A stretch of DNA of 64,000 nt from Gordionus sp. m RMFG-2023 (taxonomy: Eukaryota > Nematomorpha > Gordioida > Chordodea > Parachordodidae): contig NC_088775.1 in NCBI RefSeq assembly GCF_954871325.1, forward strand, positions 78,035,561-78,099,560, written 5' to 3'. A program made the translations under genes and the position numbers. Shown here in pieces: positions 34,010 through 45,367 of the stretch. Below the pieces are notes generated by a model. It searched no databases. It saw only the letters and a list, made by a program, of their open reading frames with translations, and was not told the origin of the DNA. Within the stretch, counting starts at the first letter, position 1, and each line of letters begins with the position of its first letter.

Positions 34010-34312
34010 GGGAGAAGGAATTCTCAATTTAATAACAAATTTCCCATTTCACTAACCCCTCTCCTCCTCCATAGTATTATTAAACAATATATCACTCTAA
34101 CCCATAATGATTGCTGTAAACAATAACCATTTTTAAGGAAAATAGCGTAAGTGACAAAGCACTATTGTTTTTAGAAAATAGCATAAGTGACAAAGTACTA
34201 TTGTTTTTAGAAAATTTTAACATAACCAAAGGACTACAATAAGTAGACCTAAGGATCTTCAAAAAACACCCAATATCTACTTAACTTAGAAATATCTGGT
34301 ACGCCTATGAAT
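34010..34312. repeat. C-run repeat family, copy 2
   Basis: Contains GGACTACAATAAGTAGACCT and ends ATCTGGTACGCCTATG, the reverse complement of the CATAGGCGTATCCAGA end seen at 56415. A 26-bp stretch with AGTGACAAAG...ACTATTGTTTTTAGAAAAT is duplicated in tandem at 34143-34214. Confidence 0.55.
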
Positions 34313-34349
34313 ATATATGGTAATAATTTACTAAATACCTTAACAAATA

Positions 34350-34541
34350 TTAAAAAATAATTAATGAGGGTGGCCCTAGTGGAGCTTTAAGATTAATATC
34401 CATTGATGACAAATGAGCTTCTGTGATGGCATTAATATTTTGCCAGTTGTCACACCCTCTCCTCCCGGTTCTATTGTTATTTAATAGTCTAGTTTGTACA
34501 ACTACAAACTCGCAAACCCAATTCTGATCTTGAGCCACCTG
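34350..34541 (-). CDS. Candidate isolated exon, doubtful
   Basis: After an AAATAAACAG acceptor the minus strand reads VAQDQNWVCEFVVVQTRLLN and continues for ~63 codons to a stop after APLGPPSLIIF, with more even base use than its surroundings. No partner exon is visible upstream and no family is recognised. It may be the last exon of an unseen gene or part of the repeat that precedes it. Confidence 0.2.
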   Translation of the reverse strand, partial: QVAQDQNWVCEFVVVQTRLLNNNRTGRRGCDNWQNINAITEAHLSSMDINLKAPLGPPSLIIF

Positions 34542-35599
34542 TTTATTTAATTAATAGTTATAGAAATGTATTTTCATAATAACCAGCAGCGTCTAAATGA
34601 CAGAATATTAACTGAAAGAAAACCCCTCTCAAAAATCTTTTCCTATCCTTCTTGCACATTATGAATTACATATTTTTAATGGTGCTCCCTTCATATATTT
34701 TAAAAGGAAATACTAAAATTATAAATACTATACTACCAAAAAATTGTATGTATAAGGATTATTTTTTAGGACATTAATTAAATTTTTTATAGAATCTCAT
34801 TTAAAATGAATGCATTATTATAAAGTATTGTTTAGCTGAATGAGTTTGATAGAATTTCTAACCCTTCTAAATTATAATTATAAAGATAGGAGAAAATTAT
34901 CTAGAAATAAGTTTTATTTAAAAAAGTTGTTGTCCTATCAGTAATATCATCAGAATGTTGGTTATTTTTTATAAGTGGATAGGATATTGATTGTATATAT
35001 AGCACACTTTTTTATATCTCAGCATTGAACTTTTTAATAGGTCAAATGTTTCAAACATAACAATATATTATCCAAATTTTATTGATAAAACTAAGTAAGA
35101 AATTAAATTAATTACTGAATTAGTGTTGAACTGATTGAAGTAATTTGCAATATGAAAATAAATAGTATTAAATAAATTAACATTGAGCCATTGCATTGAG
35201 CTCTTGTTTTTAAAAATATTCAATGAAATTATTTTTTGACTTATAGGTGCCGAAAGGTTGTGTAGTAATATAATTATTGGATTGTATGCAGTATATAGAT
35301 TTGATAGATGTTTAGCAATATAATTGTATTATAATAATAATAGGTCTAAAATAAAAGTAATAAATAATTTTTAACAGAAACATATTTTGCTCTCTAAAAA
35401 TTTAATTGATACAACAATAGTTGAGTTAATTAAAATATAAAATATATTTATTTTAATTATATGTTATTTATTATTTAAATAAAGGAATCTATATATTAAA
35501 AAAATTCGTACCTGCGGAAAAATTTGGTGTTGGAAATAATTTTTTTATCTTATAATTTGGCTCTACTTTTGAGCAGTCCAAATCTAAATATATACTCGT
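34542..35599. other. Intergenic, no gene seen
   Basis: A/T-rich, with no feature I can support. Confidence 0.5.
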
Positions 35600-36990
35600 T
35601 AGTTAGTATAAAGGCACACAAATGGAATGTAAATTTAGCATGTAAGGCTCATGATGTATCACTATTCTAAGGAATGAAAGAAATTCTTTCACATATGAAG
35701 GTGTTTTACAATTATTTATGGCAACTATATTATCTTATGCCGGGTGATTTCTGAATTTAGTAATTACATAACAAAAATATCTGAATGACTCTTACTCAAT
35801 TTTTAGTACTTGTCAAATCGTCTTAGTACTTTTTCTAAATTATTTACGGTGATTACGTCATATAAAAAACACTGACTACAGGAATTCCCATTATCAGGTT
35901 TTGCATAAAGCATTGAAATATTATCGGTGCGCTATCAACCTAACATGGTTTCTTAGGTATCGTTAATAACTTATATAAATCTTAATTACTAAAAGATTCC
36001 TACATTCAGGACTAACTTCCAATTGTAGGAATGCATATCTTTAATCTATCGTCGAAAATATTTTACCACCTGCGATCCTATTTCAAGTCGACGAAAGTTG
36101 GTGGTAAATCTTTATCTTTAGCTAAATATTAATTGATTGTTAAACGAAAATCCCCGCATATCCGCACGAGACTGGATAACTCTAATATAATCATCGTTGG
36201 CGTCGCCCGAGTTATTGGAATTGTTTTAGGATTCACCTTTTCAATGGCGCCTTTATCTAGGAGTCCGTTTAACTCAGCATTTACGGTTTGACGAAGCGCA
36301 AATGGGATTCTTTTTGCAGGTAAAGCTATAGGTAATGGTTGTTAGCGGAAATTTTGATGCAATAATATTAAAAGTGGACCAGTTTTATTATTTTTATTAT
36401 TTTTCTGAAATTCTTCCGGAAGCGTTATATCAAATTTTTTAAGGACAGGCAATCAAAAAATAAGGAAACTCTCACTTTTAACTATCCAAATTGGTAAGAA
36501 TCTAAAAATATTTTTTACCTCGATTTTAAAGGTACATTTATTCAAACCTTCGATTTCAATACCTTTAAGTTTATATGCAGGCCAACATAATGGCTTATCA
36601 ATACGAGTTTAGGCAACTCTCTCAAAATGCAAGCAGCGCCTTTGTCGAATTCCATTGATAGACTCATTTAACTTCAAATCGATGTAGCTTTGTTAGGAAA
36701 AGAAAGGTTTGGTGTCCGCTGCAGAATCCTCTGTATAGCATGCGTTTTTCAATCTTTTACGATATGATTAGCCTTGCCGCAACGAAAATAGATAACGCTT
36801 TTTGTATAAAGTTTGGTTTATAACTAAGTTTAGTTCACTTAAAAATATAATAATTATGATAATTCTTAAAATATGTGTTTTTTGGATAATACGTCGGCTT
36901 CGGTTTTATTATAGTGTTCACTTCTATCTATGTTTCTTTTTTTTAAGGAAGGAAAAGTGATCGCTAGACAAGCAGTATCTTCGAACAAAA
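35600..36990 (-). mobile_element. Fossil Ty3/Gypsy-like retroelement fragment
   Basis: Read on the minus strand, the parts come in the order expected for a Gypsy-type pol region. First is a CCHC zinc-knuckle trace (about 36745-36790), then a protease-like segment (about 36600-36660). The reverse transcriptase follows, with the recognisable block VRICGDFRLTINQ (about 36130-36170), and runs to about 35600. No long terminal repeats were found. It is heavily broken, with many breaks, and is an old fossil without coding ability. Confidence 0.7.
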
Positions 36991-37059
36991 TATTATCCTC
37001 TGAATATTTTGACCAAAGCTCTTTTCAAACTTAGGTAACCCTACTCCTAAGATGAAAAT

Positions 37060-37304
37060 CAGAGATCTTGCACGGCGCAGCCCCTATTTTTTCAGAAAAT
37101 ATTTTGGCTCGGTTCGGCCCTGCTTGGCTCAGATTTTTAAAAAGTATATTATATTTATTTTTAATTTTTATAGCTAATAATGGATTTGAAATATTTATTT
37201 TAAAATATATGGTCCGGCTAACCCAACTAGGTATTTATAAAAAAAAAATTATGCCCGGCTGGCCTGGGTATATTTAAAAAAAGGGCCTGTCCGGCAGGTC
37301 TCTG
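37060..37304. mobile_element. Non-autonomous element with GGCCCGG motifs
   Basis: Left CAGAGATCTTGCACGGCG; right, read inward, CAGAGACCTGCCGGACAGG. The ends match the nested element at 23550-23930. Subterminal GGCTCGGTTCGGCCCTGC and CCCGGCTGGCCTGGG motifs flank an A/T middle. The flanking 8 bp do not match. The 69-codon open frame over it (37068-37277) is a by-product. Confidence 0.6.
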
Positions 37305-39054
37305 CAATTTTATCGAAATATCAATAATCGTTTCTCTATCTCATTTGAGCGTATAAAAATTATTTATTTAGAAAAATACTCGATATATCCTATAAGATAT
37401 TATCACAAAACTTAATTTACGTTATGTAATCAATGCTATCTAACTTACTCGGGTAGTGACAGTGCTTAAGAGTAATTTAATTTTTATCTGCAATGTATTC
37501 TAAAATAGATCTTTTTTAAAAATGAATTTAATTATAAACATATTGATATAAAATATTTTTGTTGAAAACAATTATCTTTTGTTTGTCTTCTTCTCTTTTC
37601 TTTATCTATATTAATGTCTTCGTTAGGCCTTAATTAATAAAACCCGACATAGTTTAATCCAATAAATCCTAAATTATTTTTAATTTGAAAGCGAATTCGA
37701 TATTTATTAACTTTAATTTTTAAAATCACCTTATTTTAAATTGTCTATAAATTTTTATTTAGATTCTGGTTTTAAATATTCGATATATTTATTCTTATTT
37801 ATTTCAAAATTAGGCTCAATCTATGAAATAAAATTAATTTAAACCCTGTCTACCCCATAATTTTTTTTGAAATTTTTTGGATTGGTGGGTCGTTATGAGA
37901 TGAATATAAATACCGTTTTCCTGCTGTAAGGTTTTCGTTAAATAAAGGATATGTAGCATAATGAGGTGAATTATCCATTTGGGAGATAACTCTCACAAGC
38001 TTAAAATAAAATTTATGAAACTTTTGAAAAAAGGATATTAATAATTTTTTGAATAATTTTATTATTATAGAGAGAATTATACTTAGTTTCGAGATGATGC
38101 AATTGTTTGGGCCAATGTCCTGTAAATTCATATTTATATGACCTAAACGAGACCCAATATTTATTTTATCTTGGCTCTAATTTAATACTAGATCTTGGCA
38201 CAAAAAATTTGTAAAAAAATTAATAAAAATAAAAGCTAAATGAAATACAACCAATTTTAATTTTTGTTCTAATTCCAGAAAATATTTTAATGGTCGCTTT
38301 ATTAATTTTTTATATTTAAAAAATAAATAAAATTTATTTTATATTATAATACCCAAATTCAAAAATAGTGCTTTTTTACTTTCTGGTAGCAATTCAATAA
38401 AGACTTTATTAAGATAGGAGAAAATATTTTATTTATTTTGAAAATTATAATATTAAAAATACATGCAATTGAGCATGTGAATAAGTTTTCTTTTTAAATG
38501 GCTGAATCTGTTAAGAGTATTAGCATATCATGCTTATTTTTTGTTTAATTTTAAATCTTGTGTTTGTGGATTTAGTGCTTCATTGACTTGTAATTTTGAA
38601 TAGAAATCTGGCTCCATGAACAGGAAGTTGATTCTACTAATGGGATCAATATATTATTAACAAAAATAAGCAAATATTTTTTAGGCTTTTATTTCTCTCA
38701 GCAATTTCCAGTGGAACATAATTTATGAGAGAGGGCAAAAATATCGAGGTAAAATTCCAATACATATTTTGTCATAGGATAAGTTTACATATGTGTATTG
38801 TCAATGATTGTTGCGTTGACCTTAAGATTTGATAAAAATCAATTGTTAATAATAAATAAAAAACTATTACAAAAAGAACTTTATAGACAAATGAAATCAA
38901 AATTTAGATCTTCTGATCTTCGCCTGACAACAAAATATTGTATCAAAATACTAAACCAAACAAATATTTACATGTGATGAATAACAACATTTGACCAAAT
39001 AATGTGTCATAAATAAAATTCTATCCTATATGCTTCCAATATTTCCACGGACTA
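37305..39054. other. Intergenic, no gene seen
   Basis: A/T-rich. The 93-codon frame at 37850-38131 (minus) lacks splice or domain support. Confidence 0.45.
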
Positions 39055-39172
39055 TTTCAGGCCTGACCTGATCCTATCCGAGAATTTTTCATGATCAAAT
39101 TCCGACTCAAAAGTCTAATTTAGAAATAGGTCCTGGTCCAATTCTATTTTTTTTAATTTAACTTTTGAAAAA

Positions 39173-39330
39173 TAATGTTGTTAAATGGCCCAATTTGGTC
39201 GATTTTAATAACGGCCCGATTTAGAATAGCCAAAATTAATATAAGCATGGAGATTTTACTGATAGACGGTAGAAAGGTTTGGACTAATCTCAAGACTTAC
39301 ATAATAATATTTTTGCTTGCAACAACACAA
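39173..39330. mobile_element. hAT-type MITE, TAGTGTTGTT family, diverged
   Basis: Left TAATGTTGTTAAATGGCCC. Interior GAGATTTTACTGATAGACGG and AGAAAGGTTTGGAC as in the other copies. The right end is eroded (CAACAACACAATT). It lies within a patch (39055-39420) of GGCCTGACCTGATCC-like motifs. Confidence 0.55.
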
Positions 39331-39671
39331 TTGAAAAACTATAAGCTATAGGAAAAATAATAAAAGATTCGTTTATTTTGAGGATCGAGTCCGATCTGTT
39401 CAAAAAGTAGGATAAAATTCATTATTATATAATATAACACAATAATTAATGAATATCATAATATAATATATATAAACAAATATCAGAACATTTTAAATTA
39501 TTTAAAAATGAATAGCAAAAAATTAAAAATGAATAATTTATGAAGTTTTAAGAAAACATATATGGATTTAAAAGAAATAATTTTATATAGCTTCATGAAA
39601 ACAAAAATTTATAAAAAATCTAAACAGACTTGGAAAATTTAAACAGAATATTTCCAAACCTGGTGTATTTC

Positions 39672-41312
39672 TCCTATAGACATTTCGCCTAAAACTTTCT
39701 ACATATAGCTTTCTGGTTGAGCGCCAATAACTGATCATTTTACCACAAGCTTTTTCGCCAAAACGTTACCCCCTATAGCTTTTTTTGCCCAAGAGTGCCA
39801 ATAATCGCCAAAGAGAGCCAATAAGCGTCGGAACATCGGCGATACGCCTATGAACATTTAGCCTCTTTCGCTTATAGCCTTTTACTCCAAGGACGCCAAT
39901 AAGCCCAATAACCGCAATAACCGATCAGCCAATGAGCACTAATAAGCGCCAATGAATATTAATAAGTCCTATTGAGCATTAATAAGAACCAATGAGTACT
40001 AAGCTTTCCTCTTTTATAATATATTACAATATTTTTATGTTACATAAATTTCGAAATCAATATGTTAATTTTGTTTATTAGATAGGTTATGCGTCGATTT
40101 CTTAATACAAATAATTTATGATCAAACTAAAATTCTCAGGATCATGGTTTAAAAAATGAGTATAAATAGAAATGATTCCACTATTCAAACTAATATGCCA
40201 AGTTAGATTTAGAGGTTAGAATCCAAAAATAGTATATTTAAAAATAAATAATATAGGATTTTATAAATATATATAATTTTATAATATACAATACAAAAAT
40301 ATTAAATATTATAATTAAGTTTAAGATTTTAAACACTCTGCGATTCTATCTTAGTATAAATAATATCCCGATTTATAAATATTTTTAAAATTATTTATTA
40401 TACCGTAAATGCGCCAATTCCTTTTTTCATATCTTAAATTTTTCTTTGCTAGATTAATACCATTAGAATTAATTGTATTTTATTTGGTTTTTATTTTGAC
40501 TAGTTTTGATACAATCTATAAATGCATATTTTATAGGGCGCAATGAATTAAATAGACGTTTAAACACTATGAAAACTCTCAACAGTATTTTTAGTGCAAG
40601 GGCCTTTAAAATCGTATTTATTCCAAAATTGTATATTAAAAATTGTTGTTGATTTAATATAAGTATTGTGTGAATAAACAAAAAAAGTACCTAATGATTA
40701 AATTATTTATAAGAGTTGCCATGTCTTTAAGAATCTGATATACCTCAGGGAGGGCATAAAAGAAGAGCCATAGATCGTCTTATTAAGTGTTTGACCTCAT
40801 TATTTAAATTATAAATTGTGACAAGCTGGGCTGGTTATTTATTACCAACTTCCAAAGATTTTGATTTAAGAGAAGTATCCTATATTTCAAAATTAATAAA
40901 ATTTAAATTGTACATTGAATTTTTATGTTCGGAAATACATCTTCCAGGTTATGCTTTGCAAGTAGCTCAAAATCGATCATAGCTCTTTTTGGATTGATTC
41001 TCAATCCAAATTTCTGCCATTTTTGCATAACCATGACAGTCAGTAACAACTATAATAGGTATCTGTTTTGAACTAGATAATTTTCTGTACTGAAAGCCAT
41101 CTTATAAGAGTTATTCTCCCTATTTAATTTAATGTATGTGATAGACATTTTATTATAAAGCTACAGATAAATTTTCAAATGAAATATTCAGATATATTTA
41201 AATATTCACAAATATTACATTATTGGCGCTTATTGTCCTTTATTGGCGGTTATTGGAGCTCACTGGCAGTTATTGGCGCTCCTTGGGTAAAAATAGGCGA
41301 AATGTCTACGGA
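39672..41312 (-). mobile_element. MULE-like transposon with 10-bp subterminal arrays
   Basis: Inverted ends share AGACATTTCGCCTA (left 39678 onward; right, read inward, near 41300). Next to them lie arrays of a decamer around CCAATAAGCG. On the right, 41222-41281 holds six consecutive 10-bp units with an ATTGGCGCTT-like sequence. On the left, 39890-40000 alternates CCAATGAGCA and TTAATAAGTC-like decamers. The minus-strand interior contains NPKRAMIDFELLAKHNLEDV (about 40935-40995), followed by FPNIKIQC. This resembles the conserved block of MULE/MuDR transposases around a catalytic acidic residue. Frames are broken and no ORF longer than 70 codons remains. No 8-9 bp duplication could be identified. 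Confidence 0.6.
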
Positions 41313-41635
41313 TGAATCGCTTTTATATTACTAAATAATAAAATTAATATAAGTTATTAAAGATTGTTTAATAAAATTTGGTTGTTGTTTAGTAAATTGC
41401 GAAATATAAAGTTGATATACATATGATAATCAATAATTATCCTAATCAATAATTTTTGAATGAGTAAACTTATTTTGATTGACATGAAAAACTACCAACT
41501 ATAGCCTATCTAAAATTTTGTTAATGAGTGGTCTATCTGTTCTAACAGAAGATGAAATTGAAACAGAAGAATTGGATCCTAGAATACCTGTAAAATTTTT
41601 TATCATTTTTAGAATAATGATGAACTTCCTAAATA

Positions 41636-41805
41636 TTATCAATTTTATTATTAGGCTTGTTCCACTTCTTTAGCACAGCATTTAAAACACTTACATTGTT
41701 AAAATTTTAAAATGAGAATCAATCTACTATCTTTTATTGAAAGCATTTTAAAATCAACATTAAAGAAGTGGATCAGGCCTAAGTTTATTTTAAATTGTAA
41801 GAATT
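41636..41805. repeat. Inverted repeat with ~45-bp arms
   Basis: AGGCTTGTTCCACTTCTTTA (left) and TAAAGAAGTGGATCAGGCCT (right) pair, with flanking A/T pairing. It could be a small MITE; the 60-codon frame across it is not a gene. Confidence 0.5.
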
Positions 41806-42030
41806 TTTTTTGGAAGGAATATTTGAATAAGTTTTTAATTATTTACACTTATAATTTCATTATTATTTACTACATTCAAAAAGGTTATCTTTAATTACCT
41901 GAAAAATTTAAATTTGAGTGTTTTTGATTACATTAATTCTATATTTGGCAAAGATTCAAAATCAAAATTTACCCATAATGTCATTTCAATTTTATATTAA
42001 TTATTGATATATTAAAAAATAAGTTTTTTT

Positions 42031-42290
42031 GCCATTCCAAATTGTATAACTAAACAGATATTAAAATTTATGCAAATGTCATATAATATATTATTAAATA
42101 ATTTTTATTTTATATCAAATATTTCAATGTTAGTAAAATATTAATTATTATTTTACTACCATGCCAAATTGTATAAATAAACAGATATCAGAAAATTCAA
42201 ATGTCATATATTAAATAATTTAAAATTTTTATTTTGTATCTAATATTTCAAGTGTTAATAAAATATTTTTTAATTTCCATTTTACTACCA
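42031..42290. repeat. Diverged direct duplication, ~129-bp period
   Basis: CCAAATTGTATAA, AAACAGATAT and CAAATGTCATATA recur in the same order about 129 bp apart (first copy from 42031, second from about 42160). A fragment of a third copy follows. It lies immediately upstream of the tRNA gene. Confidence 0.65.
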
Positions 42291-42387
42291 TACTATGTCT
42301 ATAATTGTTGTTACCTTTAAATATAAACAAATCTTTATATTCGTTTGGTATACAATTAGTTAAATAATTTTGAACTATTTATTCATA

Positions 42388-42459
42388 TCCCGTATGGTCT
42401 AGCGGCTAGGATTCCTGGTTTTCACCCAGGCGGCCCGGGTTCGATTCCCGGTACGGGAA
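42388..42459 (+). tRNA. tRNA-Glu (anticodon UUC)
   Basis: 72 nt. Acceptor arms TCCCGTA and TACGGGA pair perfectly, with discriminator A (42459). The anticodon stem CCTGG/CCAGG (42414-42418 and 42426-42430) carries the loop TTTTCAC with anticodon TTC at 42421-42423, reading GAA (Glu). The A box TGGTCTAGCGG and B box GGTTCGATTCC (42438-42448) are canonical for RNA polymerase III. There is no intron, and CCA is not encoded, as in eukaryotes. Six T follow at 42464-42469. It looks fully functional. Confidence 0.97.
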
Positions 42460-42463
42460 CAAA

Positions 42464-42469
42464 TTTTTT
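42464..42469 (+). terminator. Pol III terminator of tRNA-Glu
   Basis: A run of six T starting 5 bases after the tRNA 3' end, the usual RNA polymerase III stop signal. Confidence 0.85.
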
Positions 42470-42966
42470 CATAAAATTATTTTAATTTTCTATTTTTTTT
42501 TGCTAAATAAAAATTATTATTTGATATTTCATTTCATGTTTCAAAATTAATATTCTGAGAAAAATATATTAAAAAAACTTTAAATATAATAGTATTGAAA
42601 AAATTGTGAAATTTATGACTGAATATTGGTAGGAAATATTTTATCAAGAATTTAATTTACGCATAGACAATCGTAATTACATATCCATAAGAAAGAAAAG
42701 AAGTCAGAACGGTGAAACCCCCCCCCCCCCTACACCTTAAAAACTAAAAATCGCCCTTTAAATTTCTTAATTTAACTGTAAAAAATGACTTCCCTTCATG
42801 TCCGCTGGGACTGTGGCATAGTTTGTTAGGCCTCTGAATAAAAGAACATATTAAAAATTTTTTTAGAGCACTTCAAATTTCAAGCGCTCATTATTATGTG
42901 GTAAAAAATCAAAGGCGTCGATAGTTTAAGATATTAATAATTTTGTTTTTTTACTCATAAAAAACT

Positions 42967-43046
42967 TAAAATTAATTTAACATTAATGATATATCATAAG
43001 ATAAAAAGCCTAAAATTAATTTAACATTAATGATATATCATAAGAT
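42967..43046 (+). repeat. Perfect 36-bp direct repeat at the SH3BP5 5' boundary
   Basis: The same 36 bases occur at 42967-43002 and 43011-43046 (44-bp period). The second copy runs into the first visible SH3BP5 exon and contains both a possible ATG (43030) and a possible splice acceptor (AG at 43043-43044). In the first copy the equivalent ATG reads into a stop after 12 codons. Confidence 0.9.
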
Positions 43047-45344
43047 CGAACTCGAAAGGCTTAATAATCTCAGCACTGAAATAAACGAGCTTGAGAAGAG
43101 GACTGATGAAGCCAACGAAACTTTTCGCGCCATTCTCTCCCAATCAGCTGTTCAATTACGGTTGCTGGCCGCCGAAACAGGACCCAAAAGTATCGATAAA
43201 GCTCGCCCTTACTACGAAGCTCTTCAAAAAGGTTAGCCCCACTAATTTTATTTCAGTTATTATTGAGTTAAGCTGTCAAAAAAACATACAATATTTAGGA
43301 TTATGAACTATATGATATTTTGCCATAATATTAGACCGAGTCTGTGACTGAATGGCACCAATTTACAATGGAGCAAGATTCTTCATCCCAATTGATTTAT
43401 TTATACGCTTTTCTAGTTTCTGCTAAAATACTAAAAATCCTTAAAATAGAGATTATTTTTATATACATGATATATAAAAAAAAATTATGTTTAAGCGCGT
43501 GAAGCTCAGAAACGCACACAATTAGCTGCCTTAGAATTCCAAAGGGCGAATGGGATTCACGCAGCAGCAAAAGAAACTATCCGATTGGCCGAAGCAAAAT
43601 TTGGCGAATGTCAAGACTCTCGTTTTGATGCCGCCTGGCAGGAAATGCTTAACCACGCCACCGTCAAGGTTATAATAATTTAAATTTGTTATCTTATAGG
43701 AAAAATAAATCAGGTAACTACTGTTTTTCGTAATATGAAGCAGATAAGATAAATAATATTTCATTAAAACGAATATAGAATAACTTTTTTGTTATTTTAA
43801 GGTAAACGAATCAGAAGCTCATAAATTGGAGAGTGAGCAGAGACATAAAAGCACGGCATTAGAATTTAGCCGCATTGACAGATTGGTGACATTCTTCGAA
43901 AACACATTAGGCCGTTCTCTCCTGACTAAAACCCTCCCTTATTTCGAGGTCAAAGACAAATACAACAATCTTCTAGAATTACAAAAGGACAGAATCCTGA
44001 CTCTTCAGAGAGAAGTAGCACTAAGAAAAGAAACCTACCGTGGGAGTCTTAAAACTCTTGAAAATATTTCGGAGGAAATTCACCAGAAACGAATATCTGC
44101 CGAATCAGTCAAGAATGGCAACCAAGTTATAACTTCTTATCCCATAAAATTGGACGAGGAGGTCTACATCGCCCAAACTCATCATTATCCACTCTTACAA
44201 GACTGCAGCCAAGAAATTAACAACGCTAATTTTCCTGCTCGTTATAACACAGACGACAGGGGAAGGTTTAAAAAACTCGCCAAAAGGTCGTCTTTGGAGG
44301 AATTGGATCGTCAAATCGAGAAAGCCGCCAATTCTTCCATTATTGTTTCATATGAAGAATCAAGTCAAGAAAATCCAATAACTAGACCCAGAAGCAATTC
44401 TCATAGTTCAAAATTGATGATGCTTAAGCACGGTAAAACTCTTAAGGAACACGAGATGGAAAGTCTAATTGAAAGTTTAATTTTTTTTAAAAAATTCAAA
44501 TATTTATACTAAGATTACAATTAAATTTACTACTTAATAAATTAAAATTTTCTTGTAATTGAAAAAAAGACAAGTCATCTTGGACTGGACTGATATGCCA
44601 TTCCACCCAAGGTTAGAATATTTGGAGCGTTTCGGTTAAGATCTAGTGTCCTAAAAGTGAACGAGTCTTCTATGAAGTGGGAATGATTTTTTTATTTTAC
44701 AAAAAAATTCAAATTTAAAAAAAAACAAGCTTTATATTAAATTTTCGAAAGTATACCTCGATTTCAAAAATATAATGAGATTTAAACTATTTTACCTGTG
44801 TACCAAATATTATAAATAGGAAAATTTGAGTCGCGATTCAAAATCCGATAACTAAGACGCTGCCAAATATCGTTTGAGAAATGAGCGTCATTTGTTTACA
44901 TACATATACAGTAATAATATTATTTGTTGTAACACATTTCCATAATGTGAAAAAACATTCTTATATAAAAAATTTCATATCAATAATAAAATAACTTAAT
45001 TTCAAAGGGTGATTCCTTACCATTTAATAGAATGAAGATTTAGGGCCGAACGGATGTGGGCGAGTAATTATCCTGAAAATAATATATGGGACCAGACATT
45101 TGATCGCCTGTTAAATTGTATAGTAAAGTATAAATTTTCTATTTGAAAAAAATAAAACTTATCAGATATCGAAAATATAAGTTTATCGGAATTGGAAGAA
45201 AAAGCAGAAACAACAAAATCGGATACCAAGATGGTGAAGGATTTATCGGGAAAAGAGGGCAATCAAACTATCAATAAGAACGAATTAATTATCTCACCTT
45301 CTAATCTGTATCTCGATTTTAGTTCCACGAATTATGAAGATTAA
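43030..45344 (+). CDS. SH3BP5: SH3 domain-binding protein 5 (SH3BP5/Sab; parcas in flies)
   Basis: Exons: 43045 (or start ATG 43030)-43231, 43496-43668, 43802-44462 (or 44474), probably 44570-44611, and 45166-45344 with TAA. All joins keep phase. The product is ~400 aa of mostly coiled coil, as in the family (human ~455 aa). Recognised blocks: IELERLNNLSTEINELEKR near the N-terminus, RFDAAWQEMLNHAT at the end of exon 2 (human FDSAWQEMLNHAT), then YFEVKDKYNNLLELQKD and LKTLENISEEIHQKR in exon 3. SH3BP5 proteins are cytosolic or mitochondrial-surface coiled-coil proteins that act as Rab11 guanine-nucleotide exchange factors and as JNK and BTK-SH3 partners; that role is taken from the family. 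The C-terminal part after EIHQKR is Ser/Glu-rich and not conserved, ending in an acidic tail (SSTNYED). An earlier N-terminal exon may be missed. It is convergent with talin. Confidence 0.92.
44570..44611 (+). CDS. SH3BP5: Candidate 42-nt micro-exon of SH3BP5
   Basis: Between an AAAAAAAG acceptor and a CAAG/GTTAGA donor. It reads NKSSWTGLICHSTQ in the phase set by the exon before (phase 1) and hands on phase 1 to the last exon (giving DIENISLSEL). Skipping it also keeps frame, so it may be alternative. Confidence 0.45.
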
Positions 45345-45357
45345 TATTTTATTTTTG

Positions 45358-45367
45358 AATAAATAAA
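45358..45367 (+). promoter_or_regulatory. Poly(A) signal of SH3BP5
   Basis: Overlapping AATAAA hexamers at 45358-45363 and 45362-45367, 14 bases after the stop codon. It is very close to the stop, but short 3' UTRs are common in compact messages. Confidence 0.6.

Noticed and set aside
37068-37277. 69-codon frame across the GGCCCGG element
   Set aside because: It lies wholly inside a non-autonomous element with inverted ends and arises from its subterminal motifs.
45068-45262. Minus-strand frame at the SH3BP5 3' end
   Set aside because: Antisense to the last SH3BP5 exon, which fits in phase and ends in a stop followed by AATAAA.
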